From Agromyces sp. Root81 (lineage in GTDB: Bacteria; Actinomycetota; Actinomycetes; Actinomycetales; Microbacteriaceae), in NCBI RefSeq assembly GCF_001429165.1, contig NZ_LMIR01000001.1, forward strand, positions 270,875 through 334,874: a stretch of 64,000 nt of DNA. The letters run 5' to 3'. A program made the translations under genes and the position numbers. Under the pieces are notes generated by a model, which saw only the letters and a program-made list of their open reading frames with translations, was not told the DNA's origin and made no database searches. The stretch's first letter is position 1. Each line of letters starts with the position of its first letter. Below, in pieces: positions 35,622-43,450 of this stretch.

Positions 35622-36719
35622 TCATTCCACCGGTTCCGACTCCGGCTCGTCAACGGGGTCCGGCTTGCCGGAGATCAGGGGAAGGGCCCATCGGGTGCGG
35701 GGGTCCGCTTCGACCAGAAGCGCCCTGGTTAGCAGGGTGAGCGGCACGGCCAGGAGCGCGCCCAGCGGCCCGATGACCCAGGTCCAGAACACGAGTGAGA
35801 GAAACGTGATGGTCGTCGACAGGCCCACGGTGTCGCCGACTACGCGGGGCTTGATCACACTGTCGCTCAGGAAGTTGACCGCGGTGTAGACGACGATGAC
35901 CGCGATCATGAGCCCGGGGCCACCGTGCAACAGCGCGATGAGGGCGGGCGGGATCACTCCGATGATGAAGCCGACGTTGGGGATGAAGCTGGTGACGAAG
36001 GCGAGGACGGCCCACACGAATGCGCCGGGGACGCCCAGGATCAACAGGGCGACGCCGTCGACGACCGCGACGCCGAGTCCGAACACGGTGTTGACGCCCA
36101 TGTAGTTCCGCGTGCTGGCTGCGAAGTTATTGAGCGCGGCGACCGGGTTGGGAAACCGATTCCCCAAGGAACGCAGGACCTGTCGGGTGGCATCCGTATC
36201 GAACACCAGGAAGAACAGCACGGTGATGAGGAACACGAGGTTGGTCAACACGCCAAGTGTGCCGCTCAACAGGGACGTCGCGAGCGCCGCGATCTGCCCG
36301 GGGTCGATGGCGTCGACGACGGCGTGGATCTGATCCGGCTCGACTCCGAGCTGGCTGAGTGCGTTCCCCGCGTTCACGACGGCCTCGTCGAGCTGGTCGG
36401 TGTACTGGGGGAGCAACGCGGCGACCTGCGCGACGGAGACGATCAGCGCGAGGGTGAGGAGGAAGATCAGCAGGTAGGCGGCCACCAGCATCACGAGTGA
36501 GATGGCCCATTTCGGAAGGCGCGTCCCCTCTAGCCAGAGGCGGATCGGATGCAGGCTGATCGTGATGACCAGGGCCAAGAAGACCGGCCCGATGATGTCG
36601 GCGATGGCCCTGGTCCCGGTGACGGTGATGGTGAAGGCAGCTGCGCCGAACAGGAGCGTCAGGGCGAACGGTCGTGCCCGTTCGAAGGCGTCGCGTGTCG
36701 AGCCTGGTCTATTTGTCAT
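35622..36719 (-). CDS. AI-2E family transporter, island copy 2
   Basis: 365 residues from ATG 36719, behind AGGAGAAC. About eight membrane helices, with the family pieces LVITISLHPIRLWLEG near the N-terminus, LGVPGAFVWAVLAFVTSFIPN, VGFIIGVIPPALIALL and VIKPRVVGDTVGLSTTITFL in the core. It is shorter than copy 1 at its termini but aligns along the core by eye. The sequence does not tell whether it exports a signal or exchanges cations. It is the last clear gene of the island before the right attachment site. Confidence 0.9.
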   Translation of the reverse strand: MTNRPGSTRDAFERARPFALTLLFGAAAFTITVTGTRAIADIIGPVFLALVITISLHPIRLWLEGTRLPKWAISLVMLVAAYLLIFLLTLALIVSVAQVAALLPQYTDQLDEAVVNAGNALSQLGVEPDQIHAVVDAIDPGQIAALATSLLSGTLGVLTNLVFLITVLFFLVFDTDATRQVLRSLGNRFPNPVAALNNFAASTRNYMGVNTVFGLGVAVVDGVALLILGVPGAFVWAVLAFVTSFIPNVGFIIGVIPPALIALLHGGPGLMIAVIVVYTAVNFLSDSVIKPRVVGDTVGLSTTITFLSLVFWTWVIGPLGALLAVPLTLLTRALLVEADPRTRWALPLISGKPDPVDEPESEPVE

Positions 36720-37696
36720 GGCGTTCTCCTGTTTCGATGTGGGTCGGGCGCCGTTGGCTACCGCGCCGTTGCGGCCAGGCACTGCTGCGGCGACCGGTCT
36801 GCACGGTATTGCGACCGCGTGTGCCCGGCATCACACTCTTCATACGAAGCGTCCTTCGCGAACTGAGCCGGATGTCTCTTCTGCATCAGAGCGTGCGGGC
36901 CCCGGCCGCGGGCCCGGGTCCGGTGGCGGGTCTGATCCATGGGGATGAGAGTCATGGCAGCAACCGAGCAGTAATCGAGACGCCGCGGCGGACGACGACG
37001 CCGAGTGGGTGGTCCCGGTTAAGTGGGTCCGGACCGTCCCCCAGAAGGACGCGTACTGGGGGAGAAGGGACTGTTCGCGAAGCAGAACAGCGCTTGCAAG
37101 CTCCGACAGGAGTCCACGCTCGAACGACTCACTCAGCATTTCGATGTGCATAGCGACGGCGAGTGAAGGTCGCGGATTCACCGTCGAAGCGCCACTGCGG
37201 CGTTTGATCGCGAGTTGATCTTCCTCAACGCAACCGCGGGTGAGTCATCCGTACACCGATTTCGTGAGCCCAGTCGATGGTCCGACACATAAGCAATCGA
37301 GCGCGTGGAATTGGCCCGCGACTGCACCACCGTGTGTTCTCTTTTGGGTTCGCGGACGAATTCGAGCAGTCGGTCTGTGTTTGCTCCATGCGTGCGTGAG
37401 GCGAACTGAATCCGATACTTCGCTTGTCGTGTGACGCGAGCCTGGCGGCTCGTCGCGTCTCCTCGGCGGCAAGCGGGTGGTTCAGGTGAATTTCGGGCAG
37501 GCCTCGACGGATGCCGAGAGCGGAAGTCACTTGATGCGTGGACGGTTATTGGTCGTTTATCTACTCGATCTGGCTCGAGGGGAGCCGAGGTGTTTCGATA
37601 CACTCGATTCAGGTTCGACGAGAAGAACCTGATCAGGTCGAGATCTCTCGAGGTATCGCGAGACTTTCACGCCTGGAGAGTGGCTTCCGGCGTAAG
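36720..37696. other. Island right end, no convincing gene
   Basis: 977 bases, visibly richer in A/T than the rest, especially from 37200. Short frames exist (for example 36840-37181 on the minus strand) but have no ribosome-binding site, no GC third-position bias and no recognisable content. From 37561 to 37670 there are several short inverted repeats, the best being CAGGTTC-N8-GAACCTG at 37610-37631, next to attR. These could be recombinase arm sites. The remainder may be debris of older insertions. Confidence 0.5.
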
Positions 37697-37731
37697 CCAT
37701 CGGTCACGGGTTCAAGTCCCGTCCGCCCTAC
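37697..37731 (+). repeat. attR: right copy of the 35-bp tRNA-derived direct repeat
   Basis: Identical over 35 bases to 20462-20496, the 3' end of the CAT tRNA. Only the 3' third of a tRNA is present here (no acceptor 5' strand or D arm), so this is an attachment scar and not a second tRNA. Confidence 0.93.
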
Positions 37732-37818
37732 TCCCAGAAGTATCCGATCAAACGGGGATTTCCAGCGGACTGCTGATCGTCTCCCGCCGTAGCGATGTCA
37801 CGAGACGTGGCGAATCTG

Positions 37819-37998
37819 TCACCAACGCTCTGCGTAGACAGCGCCGAGAGCGTCAACGGCGGCTCCTGTGGTGTCGTCCTGAGCGTGTGCATACGTGCGC
37901 ACCGTGACGCTCGGATCGTGCCCGGCGATACGCGCGACGACCGGCACCGGCACGCCCTGTTCGAGGAGCAAGCTGAGGGCGGTACCCCAGGTCAGGAG
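37819..37998 (-). pseudogene. Tyrosine recombinase (integrase) C-terminal remnant
   Basis: On the minus strand, 59 codons read from 37998 to a TGA at 37819-37821. They match the C-terminal catalytic end of phage-type integrases: TWGTALSLLLEQGVPVPVV, then ARIAGHD (the conserved G-H), then VRTYAHAQDD with the nucleophilic Tyr. An in-frame TAG at 37999-38001 interrupts the frame upstream, and the R-H box is not found, so the gene is truncated at its 5' side. It lies 88 bases beyond attR, outside the island as bounded, and probably comes from a second element at the same tRNA. Confidence 0.75.
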
Positions 37999-38045
37999 CT
38001 ATTTCGATTCTCCTGTACTCACTATCTCGCAGGTGTCATACCCGA

Positions 38046-38411
38046 CTACGCAGCCCTGATCGCTTCGCCGATGACCGCGCGCGCGTCGGCCACGACGCCA
38101 TCCGTTTCGTACGGCTCCCAGCGTTCCAACTGAGACAGGGTCCAGTCCCAGTGCGAGCGCCGAAGGGTGATCGGCAACAGATGCTCGGACGGCGGCCAGC
38201 CGAACTGGTCACGGTCGCCCGAGTAGGCCGCCGACGCGCGCCAGCCCGCATCCCGAACACAGGATCCGGCGCTCACCGACTCCATGATTCCATCGACAAC
38301 ATCGACAGCCATCGAGTTATCCACGCAACCGTCCACGCGCTGCCACAAACGCACGGGCATCTCGATCGTCAGGTACTGCACGCCAGCATCTTGGCAGAAT
38401 CCCGCACCCAT
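38046..38411 (-). CDS. Hypothetical protein
   Basis: 121 residues if started at 38411; a GTG at 38381 (GTGCAGTACCTG) is an equally likely start and gives 111. The sequence looks coding: TIEMPVRLWQRVDGCVDNSM, then WPPSEHLLPITLRRSHWDW and LSQLERWEPYETDG, a Trp-rich compact protein with no membrane segment. Similar short hypothetical proteins occur widely in actinobacteria, by general impression only. It stands in the scrap region right of attR, so it may be a remnant of accessory cargo. Function unknown. Confidence 0.5.
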   Translation of the reverse strand: MGAGFCQDAGVQYLTIEMPVRLWQRVDGCVDNSMAVDVVDGIMESVSAGSCVRDAGWRASAAYSGDRDQFGWPPSEHLLPITLRRSHWDWTLSQLERWEPYETDGVVADARAVIGEAIRAA

Positions 38412-38505
38412 TCCAGCCCGAATTGTCAGACACGCCCTAGTTCTCCTCTTAGTCAGGGCGGGGTCGAACTCTTAGTTGGGAGGGGTCGAACGCACTCGGG
38501 CGGCG

Positions 38506-38727
38506 TCATTCGACTGCGTCCACGGGTTCATTTCCCCACCTGAATCCAAGTTCCAGCCTGTGCCATTGTTCGCCCGCCAGATGGACGATGCCCTCGGCGC
38601 TCTCAGCAGGTCTCCAGCCCGCGAGCAGCGCAGAGTAGCAATACTCCAGAACAACGACCTCGTATGTGAGTTCGCGCCGTACCACTTCGCGGTCTGGCAC
38701 GGGGTCTACCCGACCGGCTCGTACCAC
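38506..38727 (-). pseudogene. Possible small gene or gene fragment
   Basis: A minus-strand frame of 73 codons containing RRELTYEVVVLEYCYSALL and EQWHRLELGFRWGNEPVDAVE, which reads more like protein than the other frames here. No ribosome-binding site and no family recognised. It may be a small gene or a decayed fragment in the region right of the island. Confidence 0.3.
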
Positions 38728-38806
38728 GGGACCACATACTCCGTCCGGGCCGCTATCCGCGTCTCCCGCGCCTTCAATCTGTACACCTCGCCCCTGGACT
38801 CGACGA

Positions 38807-38950
38807 CTACCTAGCCTGGAGGCCGCCCCATTCGTCTTCCGTCACCGGCGCTTCTCGTCCGTCGAACGAATCTCCAACGAACCGCACGTATCGAATCCCC
38901 ATTTCGCCATCCTGCCCGAGTCTGCACGCGAAAGCGCCAGGCCCGTTGGG
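38807..38950 (-). pseudogene. Possible C-terminal gene fragment
   Basis: The minus-strand frame ending at 38807 reads GAFACRLGQDGEMGIRYVRF then VGDSFDGREAPVTEDEW, which looks coding. Directly upstream is a run of Gs and Cs (38948-38960) where a frameshift could have cut the gene off. No family recognised. Confidence 0.3.
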
Positions 38951-38963
38951 GGTGGGGGGGCTT

Positions 38964-38981
38964 GATCTCAAGCCTGAGATC
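38964..38981. terminator. Hairpin GATCTCA-N4-TGAGATC
   Basis: A perfect 7-bp stem (38964-38970, 38975-38981) lies 3 bases past the end of the minus-strand frameshifted gene. It could be its terminator. Confidence 0.4.
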
Positions 38982-38984
38982 TCG

Positions 38985-39433
38985 TCACTGGCCCTTCGGC
39001 TTCGCCTTCGTGTCGGTTCGAACGGGATAGTCGAAACGCCCGGGTGACGCATCGTCGAGCAACCAAGCAATCTCGTCGGGCTCGAGCACGCCAGCGAGCC
39101 CCTCACGGATGTTCATTGCTTCGAGGTGCGTCGAGTAGGCGCCGCTCAGCACCTTCACGAGCGGCTCCTTTCGCAACCCCGACGCGAGCACGATCCGGAG
39201 AGTGGGAGATCGTCGACCTTCGAACTCGGCGAGGAAATCTCCAAGTCCTCGACCACCACGCACCCGATGTACGGCTCCCATCCAGGTGGCGAGGTCTCGT
39301 AGAGGGCCTTGATGAGCCGGGGGACGAGATCGTGTCGCTCTCGGACGATGTGATCGACGCGTTCCCAGTCGTAGTCGCCGCCTTCGGCGTTCCACCATCG
39401 TCGGGCGATCGTCTTGAGCTTCCGGTTTCTCAT
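38985..39433 (-). pseudogene. Frameshifted hypothetical gene
   Basis: The minus strand starts with ATG at 39433 (MRNRKLKTIARRWWNAEGGD..., then VDHIVRERHDLVPRLIKALYE and WEPYIGCVVVED). Near 39240 the coding pattern jumps to the neighbouring frame, which continues GDFLAEFEGRR, PTLRIVLASGLRKEP and GLAGVLEPDEIAWLLDD to a stop at 38985. Joined, it would be about 149 residues of unknown function. A one-base change near GAGGACTTGGAGA would restore it, so it is either a real pseudogene or a sequencing error. No family recognised. Confidence 0.55.
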
Positions 39434-39775
39434 CGCTGCCAGATCCTACCGCTAGGCGCAACGCCCGACCGCGATCTCGGCGCGCCACCACTCGAGCGCG
39501 AAGACGGCCAGCGCGACGAGCACTGAACGTCGTTTCGATTCGGGAGGAGTGGGGTGTTCTTGTCACGGCGATGTCACAAACACTCGTGCCTGTGACACAC
39601 ACACGACTGCACACGCAGAGATCTGATCAGCGCTTCTTGCCTTCACTGAAAGGCAGAGGCGTGTTGCGCTCTCCACTTCTTCACCGTTCATTGCTGGGAT
39701 GCCGCGCGGTGTAGCCCTTCTTCGGGAAGGGTTACAAGAACGCCATCGACGACCAGACGTACCCGCTCAGATCGG
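39434..39775. other. Intergenic stretch without a gene
   Basis: 342 bases, relatively A/T-rich in the middle, with no believable frame. It includes the second copy of the imperfect repeat (39624-39669). The left border of normal chromosomal genes appears to be the reductase gene ending at 39776. Confidence 0.5.
39624..39669 (+). repeat. Imperfect repeat, copy 2 (see 20509-20555)
   Basis: Starts TGATCAGCGCTTCTTGCCT, with hairpin TGCCTT...AAGGCA and the end GTTGCGC in common with copy 1 just downstream of attL. Its position 1.9 kb past attR suggests the far edge of a second insertion or an old copy of the tRNA downstream flank. Confidence 0.55.
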
Positions 39776-40357
39776 TCAACGGCGCACCCGATAGCGCAGG
39801 TGAAGCACCCGGTCGCCCTGAATCACCACGTCAGGATCCTCCAGCAGATGCTGTGCGTGGACCGACCCGAAGTAGCGCTTGCCGGACCCGAACACGACGG
39901 GTGCGACGTCCATGCGCACCTCGTCGACCAGGCCCGCGGCAAGCATCTGGCCACCGACGTCACCAGCGGCGACCTCGACGATGCGGTCACCCGCAAGCTC
40001 TTGCGCCATGGCCATGGCTGCTTCGACGCCCTCGACGAAGTGGAACGGTGCCTCGCGGTCCCATCCCTCGGGCTGCTGCCGGTGCGTCACGACGACCACG
40101 TGGTCGATCCCGCTCGGAGGCTTCCCGTCCCAGCCGTCCGTCAGGTCGAAGACGTGACGGCCGGCGACTGTCACCCCGATCTGGTCCCAGTACGGACGGG
40201 TGTAGTCGTAGGACGTCTGCGATACCGTCAGAACGCCGCTGTCGTCCAACGGGACGTCACCGCTGGACAACCAGTCGAACAGCGGGCCGGGCTGGTCATT
40301 CTCATCCGCGATGAAGCCGTCCACCGACACCGAGCCGTACATGACCACCTTGCCCAC
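39776..40357 (-). CDS. RibD C-terminal/dihydrofolate reductase-like protein
   Basis: 193 residues, with start ATG at 40357. The beginning VVMYGSVSVDGFIADENDQP is typical of stand-alone RibD_C (dihydrofolate reductase-fold) proteins of actinobacteria, as are TVAGRHVFDLTDGWDG, VVVTH, the nucleotide-binding AAGDVGGQMLAAGLVDEVRM and VAPVVFGSGKRYFG. These are NAD(P)H-dependent reductases of largely unknown substrate, and are not the classical FolA. The gene follows the scrap region and appears to be ordinary chromosome. Confidence 0.87.
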   Translation of the reverse strand: MGKVVMYGSVSVDGFIADENDQPGPLFDWLSSGDVPLDDSGVLTVSQTSYDYTRPYWDQIGVTVAGRHVFDLTDGWDGKPPSGIDHVVVVTHRQQPEGWDREAPFHFVEGVEAAMAMAQELAGDRIVEVAAGDVGGQMLAAGLVDEVRMDVAPVVFGSGKRYFGSVHAQHLLEDPDVVIQGDRVLHLRYRVRR

Positions 40358-40521
40358 GGGGCTCTCCTTTGCTCTGGAGTGCCCGCAAGTTTAGCGTGTC
40401 GTGAGCTGTCGCTCTTGGAAATCGTGGCCGAAGTGGGCCGGGCGAAGTAGCCTGCTGCGGCACCGGCGAGGTCGCCTCAGCCACCGGCTGCCACGCTCAG
40501 GTCGCCGATCGCCACTCGGTG

Positions 40522-40959
40522 TCAGTCGTGAGGTGGGCGACGCAGTCGCTTGACGTCGGTGCGCCGCTTCTTCGCTTCCAAGCGCCGTTCCTTGGCACCG
40601 CGACTCGGCTTCGTCGGGCGTCGCGACGGTGACGGTGGCCGCAGAGCGTCGGCCACGACGGCGGCGAGCCGAGCGCGCGCAGCATCCCTGTTGCGCAGTT
40701 GCGCGCGGTGCTCGGATGCCGTGATCGTCAGTACTCCGTCGGCGACGCGACTGCTCAGGCGCTCGAGGAGTCGCTCTCGCTGGAGCGGAGAGAGGGCGGT
40801 CGAGCCGGCCATATCCCAGACGAGTTCCACTCGGGAGTCGGCAGTGTTGACGCCTTGCCCGCCGGGACCGGATGACCGCGAGAACCGCCAGGACAGCTCA
40901 GACTCGGGGATCGTGAGTCCTGAGTCGATCCGAAGACCGGGACGGTGGGATGCGGGCAT
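40522..40959 (-). CDS. arfB: Alternative ribosome-rescue factor / aminoacyl-tRNA hydrolase
   Basis: 145 residues from ATG 40959. The release-factor catalytic motif is present as SSGPGGQGVNTADSRVEL (GGQ near residue 30), and the C-terminus is a basic Lys/Arg-rich tail, as in ArfB (YaeJ), which uses it to probe the empty mRNA channel. It hydrolyses peptidyl-tRNA on stalled ribosomes. The frame is open upstream without a plausible start. Length is normal (about 140). Confidence 0.92.
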   Translation of the reverse strand: MPASHRPGLRIDSGLTIPESELSWRFSRSSGPGGQGVNTADSRVELVWDMAGSTALSPLQRERLLERLSSRVADGVLTITASEHRAQLRNRDAARARLAAVVADALRPPSPSRRPTKPSRGAKERRLEAKKRRTDVKRLRRPPHD

Positions 40960-41129
40960 GGATCCATCATCCTCGTTGCGCTCGAGATGCGCGTGCAGAC
41001 GGATCGGCCAACCTACTGCGACCCCGCCCAAGGCGATTTCGTCCGCTGCCACCCGCCCAGGGACATCCGGCCGAAGTGCTTGAATCGTGGCCGCGACCGG
41101 CGCACAGTGGAAGGAGAGAGGGAGGCCGA

Positions 41130-41828
41130 ATGCGCGACTGGATGGCTCACCCGGATGTCATGCCGATCCTGTCCCCGGGCCGGCACCGCTCGCCACGGCG
41201 TGGGGCCTGCTTCATGGAATTCGCGTCGTATCTCGCGGGGGAGCGTTGGAGCGACCATCCCGCATGCACGCACCGCACCCTTGCGCATCTCGCGAGGATG
41301 GTGAACGACCAAACGAGCGAGGCCGGCCGCGCCCGGCTCACGCCGCTCATCCCGACGGTCATCGGCCTGACGAGCGACGACCCGCTGCTCGACGTCCTGC
41401 TCGCCGTGCGAGCTGCCACTGCCGCCCTGCCGATCGCCGCTGAGGAGCGCCAGCATTCGCTGGCGGTGGGGGTGCGCGTCGCCCTCGAGGTCCTCGCGGA
41501 TCGCGACGACGAGCTCGCCGCGGAGTTGCGCGAGCTGGCGGAGGCTGCCCTCCGCGCCGCCCCTGCCGCCGATACCTGGGCAATCCGGTTCATCGAGGAA
41601 GTCGGTCCGGGCCGCCCGGGCATGACCGTGCGGCAGTGCTGGGCTCTCGTGACCGGCGCCGTCGATGGGATCTCCCGGGCGTGCGTCGGGGATCCCGACG
41701 ATCGTCTCGTCGCCCTGCTCACCGCCGCCGTGTCGGACACGGCGCGCTTCGTGGATGCGGATCGAGGTCGAACCGGCGACAGGTGCGCCCATGTCGCTGA
41801 GCCGGCCACGTCCATGCTCGACGCGTGA
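41130..41828 (+). CDS. Conserved hypothetical protein
   Basis: 232 residues from ATG 41130, preceded by GAGAGGGAGG. It begins MRDWMAHPDVMPILSPGRHR, then RRGACFMEFASYLAGERWSDHP and HRTLAHLARMVND, followed by helical segments rich in Ala and Leu. The opening looks like a conserved actinobacterial hypothetical family. No catalytic motif or membrane helix is visible, apart from Cys/His residues in the opening third. Function unknown. It converges on the epimerase-like gene 15 bases later. Confidence 0.75.
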   Translation: MRDWMAHPDVMPILSPGRHRSPRRGACFMEFASYLAGERWSDHPACTHRTLAHLARMVNDQTSEAGRARLTPLIPTVIGLTSDDPLLDVLLAVRAATAALPIAAEERQHSLAVGVRVALEVLADRDDELAAELRELAEAALRAAPAADTWAIRFIEEVGPGRPGMTVRQCWALVTGAVDGISRACVGDPDDRLVALLTAAVSDTARFVDADRGRTGDRCAHVAEPATSMLDA

Positions 41829-41843
41829 CGACGGCGGTGCGCC

Positions 41844-42800
41844 TCAACCCCGGGCTCGGGTTGCTCGCTCCGCCCAGGCGACGGCCGTGGCCTCGACGAG
41901 CGGCGCCCATGCGGAGGGCTCGATCCCGAATGCCGCCGTGGTGTCGGATGCATCGACGATGAACGGCCGCTCGAACTGGTAGAGCACGCCGGCGACCTCG
42001 CGCAGCAACGGAATCACCGTTCCTCCGGCGGTGAGCACCCAGCGAGGCACCGTGCGCAGCTGCGGTTCACCGGTGCCGGCGTGGGCGCCGAGCTGTCTCA
42101 GGACCTCGCGCACGCTCACCGGCGGATTCGACGGGACGAGCCACGCGCTGCCCCAGGCGCGTTCGTCGCCGCCCGCGGCGGCGAGCGTGCGCGCGATATC
42201 CTCGACCGCGGTCCAGGAGTGCGGCTGGTCGGGGTCGCCGAATACTGAGGCGGTTCGGCCCGCCAGCGTCGCCGCCGCGTACCGCGGCAGGAGACCGTTG
42301 GCAACGGGCGTGGTCGGTCCGATGTAGTCGGAGGCACGCACCTCGGTCGCCCGCACCAGACCGGCGTGATGTGCATCGAGCGCGCTCTGCCACATCCGCG
42401 CCCGCAGCACGCCCTTGTGGTCGGACGGCGCGAGTGGCCGGTCTCGCGTCATCGGGCCGTCGATCGGGCCATACCCGTAGAGGTTGCCGAGCGTCACGAG
42501 GACGGCTCCGGATGCCTCAGCGGCCGCGAGGATCGAGGCGGCGAGCGGCGGCCACAAACGTTCCCATTCGGTATACGCGCCGGGGTTGGCGCAGTTGTAG
42601 AGCACGGCAGCACCCTCGGACGCGCGCGTCAGGGCATCGCGGTCGGCAGCGTCGAGCGCGATCCGCTCGATCGACGGATCCTCGGGGCCGCGGCCCGACC
42701 GGGTCACCACGTGCACTGTGTGGCCGCCGCCGGCCAACTCGAGCGCGAGGGCCGTCCCGATCGGTCCGGCACCGACGACGACGTGGGGTTTCGAGCTCAT
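41844..42800 (-). CDS. NAD-dependent epimerase/dehydratase-like SDR protein
   Basis: 318 residues from ATG 42800, with GAGGAG upstream on the minus strand. The Rossmann loop is VVGAGPIGTALALELAGGGH, with the Gly pattern GxGxxG, followed by AAVLYNCANPGAYTEWE. The substrate part has GNLYGYGP and RASDYIGPTTP, close to atypical extended SDRs. The usual YxxxK catalytic pair is not evident, only a Tyr in the YGYGP segment, so the catalytic status is uncertain. It may modify a nucleotide sugar or act as an NAD(P)-binding regulator. Confidence 0.8.
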   Translation of the reverse strand: MSSKPHVVVGAGPIGTALALELAGGGHTVHVVTRSGRGPEDPSIERIALDAADRDALTRASEGAAVLYNCANPGAYTEWERLWPPLAASILAAAEASGAVLVTLGNLYGYGPIDGPMTRDRPLAPSDHKGVLRARMWQSALDAHHAGLVRATEVRASDYIGPTTPVANGLLPRYAAATLAGRTASVFGDPDQPHSWTAVEDIARTLAAAGGDERAWGSAWLVPSNPPVSVREVLRQLGAHAGTGEPQLRTVPRWVLTAGGTVIPLLREVAGVLYQFERPFIVDASDTTAAFGIEPSAWAPLVEATAVAWAERATRARG

Positions 42801-42907
42801 GCGTACCAGTCTCCTCGAAGCGAGTGGCCGGGCGGTGAACTCAGCGGATGTCGCGGTCGCGTCGACGTGAGCGCGGCTCGATCCGAACCCCATCCGTAGT
42901 GCAGGGT

Positions 42908-43246
42908 ATGTGTATGCGATCGATACTCCGTGCGTCTACCGAGTCGGGTGAGACGTGGGACGACCCATCCGAGGATCTCCTCTTCATTCTGCTCGAGGAC
43001 ATCGAGGGTGGGAGGGAGCAGTTCCTGATCCTGGAGCGACTGAGCGATGCGTCCCAGCAGACGTACATCCAGACCATTCGCAATGATGACGGCAGCTATT
43101 GCGTCGAGCGACGTGACGGTGGACCCGACAGTCACTGCACGACCAACGCGACGGACATGCGAACGGCGCACGCCGTGATCTCATCGTGGGCGTTCGACCT
43201 GCCTGCGATGGCGCCGCCGGTGGTATGGACGCCGCTGCGACTCTGA
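42908..43246 (+). CDS. Small hypothetical protein
   Basis: 112 residues from ATG 42908 (MCMRSILRAS). The sequence has clear coding character: WDDPSEDLLFILLEDIEGG, EQFLILERLSDASQQTYIQT and a C-terminal helix AHAVISSWAFDLP. It is acidic and soluble, and reminds me of small actinobacterial proteins placed near secreted-toxin immunity genes, but no toxin gene is adjacent. The frame is open 60 bases upstream with no ribosome-binding site there. Function unknown. Confidence 0.6.
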   Translation: MCMRSILRASTESGETWDDPSEDLLFILLEDIEGGREQFLILERLSDASQQTYIQTIRNDDGSYCVERRDGGPDSHCTTNATDMRTAHAVISSWAFDLPAMAPPVVWTPLRL

Positions 43247-43450
43247 CGACTGAAGTCGGAGCGAACGTCACACGCCGGCGAACGCGCCCGCAAGACTGAG
43301 CGGCGCCACCTCGTTCGTGCCGAGCGGTTGGAGCGCAGTAGGTCAGGGCGCTCCGTTCGGGACCAACCGTACTCTCGCGATCTCACGGCGTGGAACTGGT
43401 CGCCGATCCTCCGGATGACCGTGGTCGGACGTACGTCATAGGCTTGCCGC

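Larger units (their letters stand above)
20462..37731. mobile_element. tRNA-integrated genomic island, 17.2 kb
   Basis: Bounded by the perfect 35-bp tRNA-derived repeat. It contains about 14 genes, mostly membrane, ion and lipid related, two CMD-like/DUF1254-type gene sets and one LuxR-family regulator. There are no phage structural genes, no conjugation genes and no recognisable integrase within the boundaries, so it looks immobile now or mobilised in trans. Base composition is still GC-rich, which suggests an actinobacterial donor, except for the more A/T-rich 1 kb at the right end. Confidence 0.85.

Noticed and set aside
36840-37181. Minus-strand frame of 113 codons at the island right end
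   Set aside because: No ribosome-binding site, no recognisable content, and a weaker coding pattern than true genes here.
37697-37731. A second tRNA gene at the right repeat
   Set aside because: Only the 3' third is present; no acceptor 5' strand, D arm or anticodon.
37431-37907. Plus-strand frame running through the right attachment site
   Set aside because: Its translation includes the tRNA remnant, lacks a ribosome-binding site and has no domain.
38476-38814. Plus-strand frame of 112 codons in the scrap region
   Set aside because: The minus strand reads more like protein in this stretch; no start signal on the plus strand.
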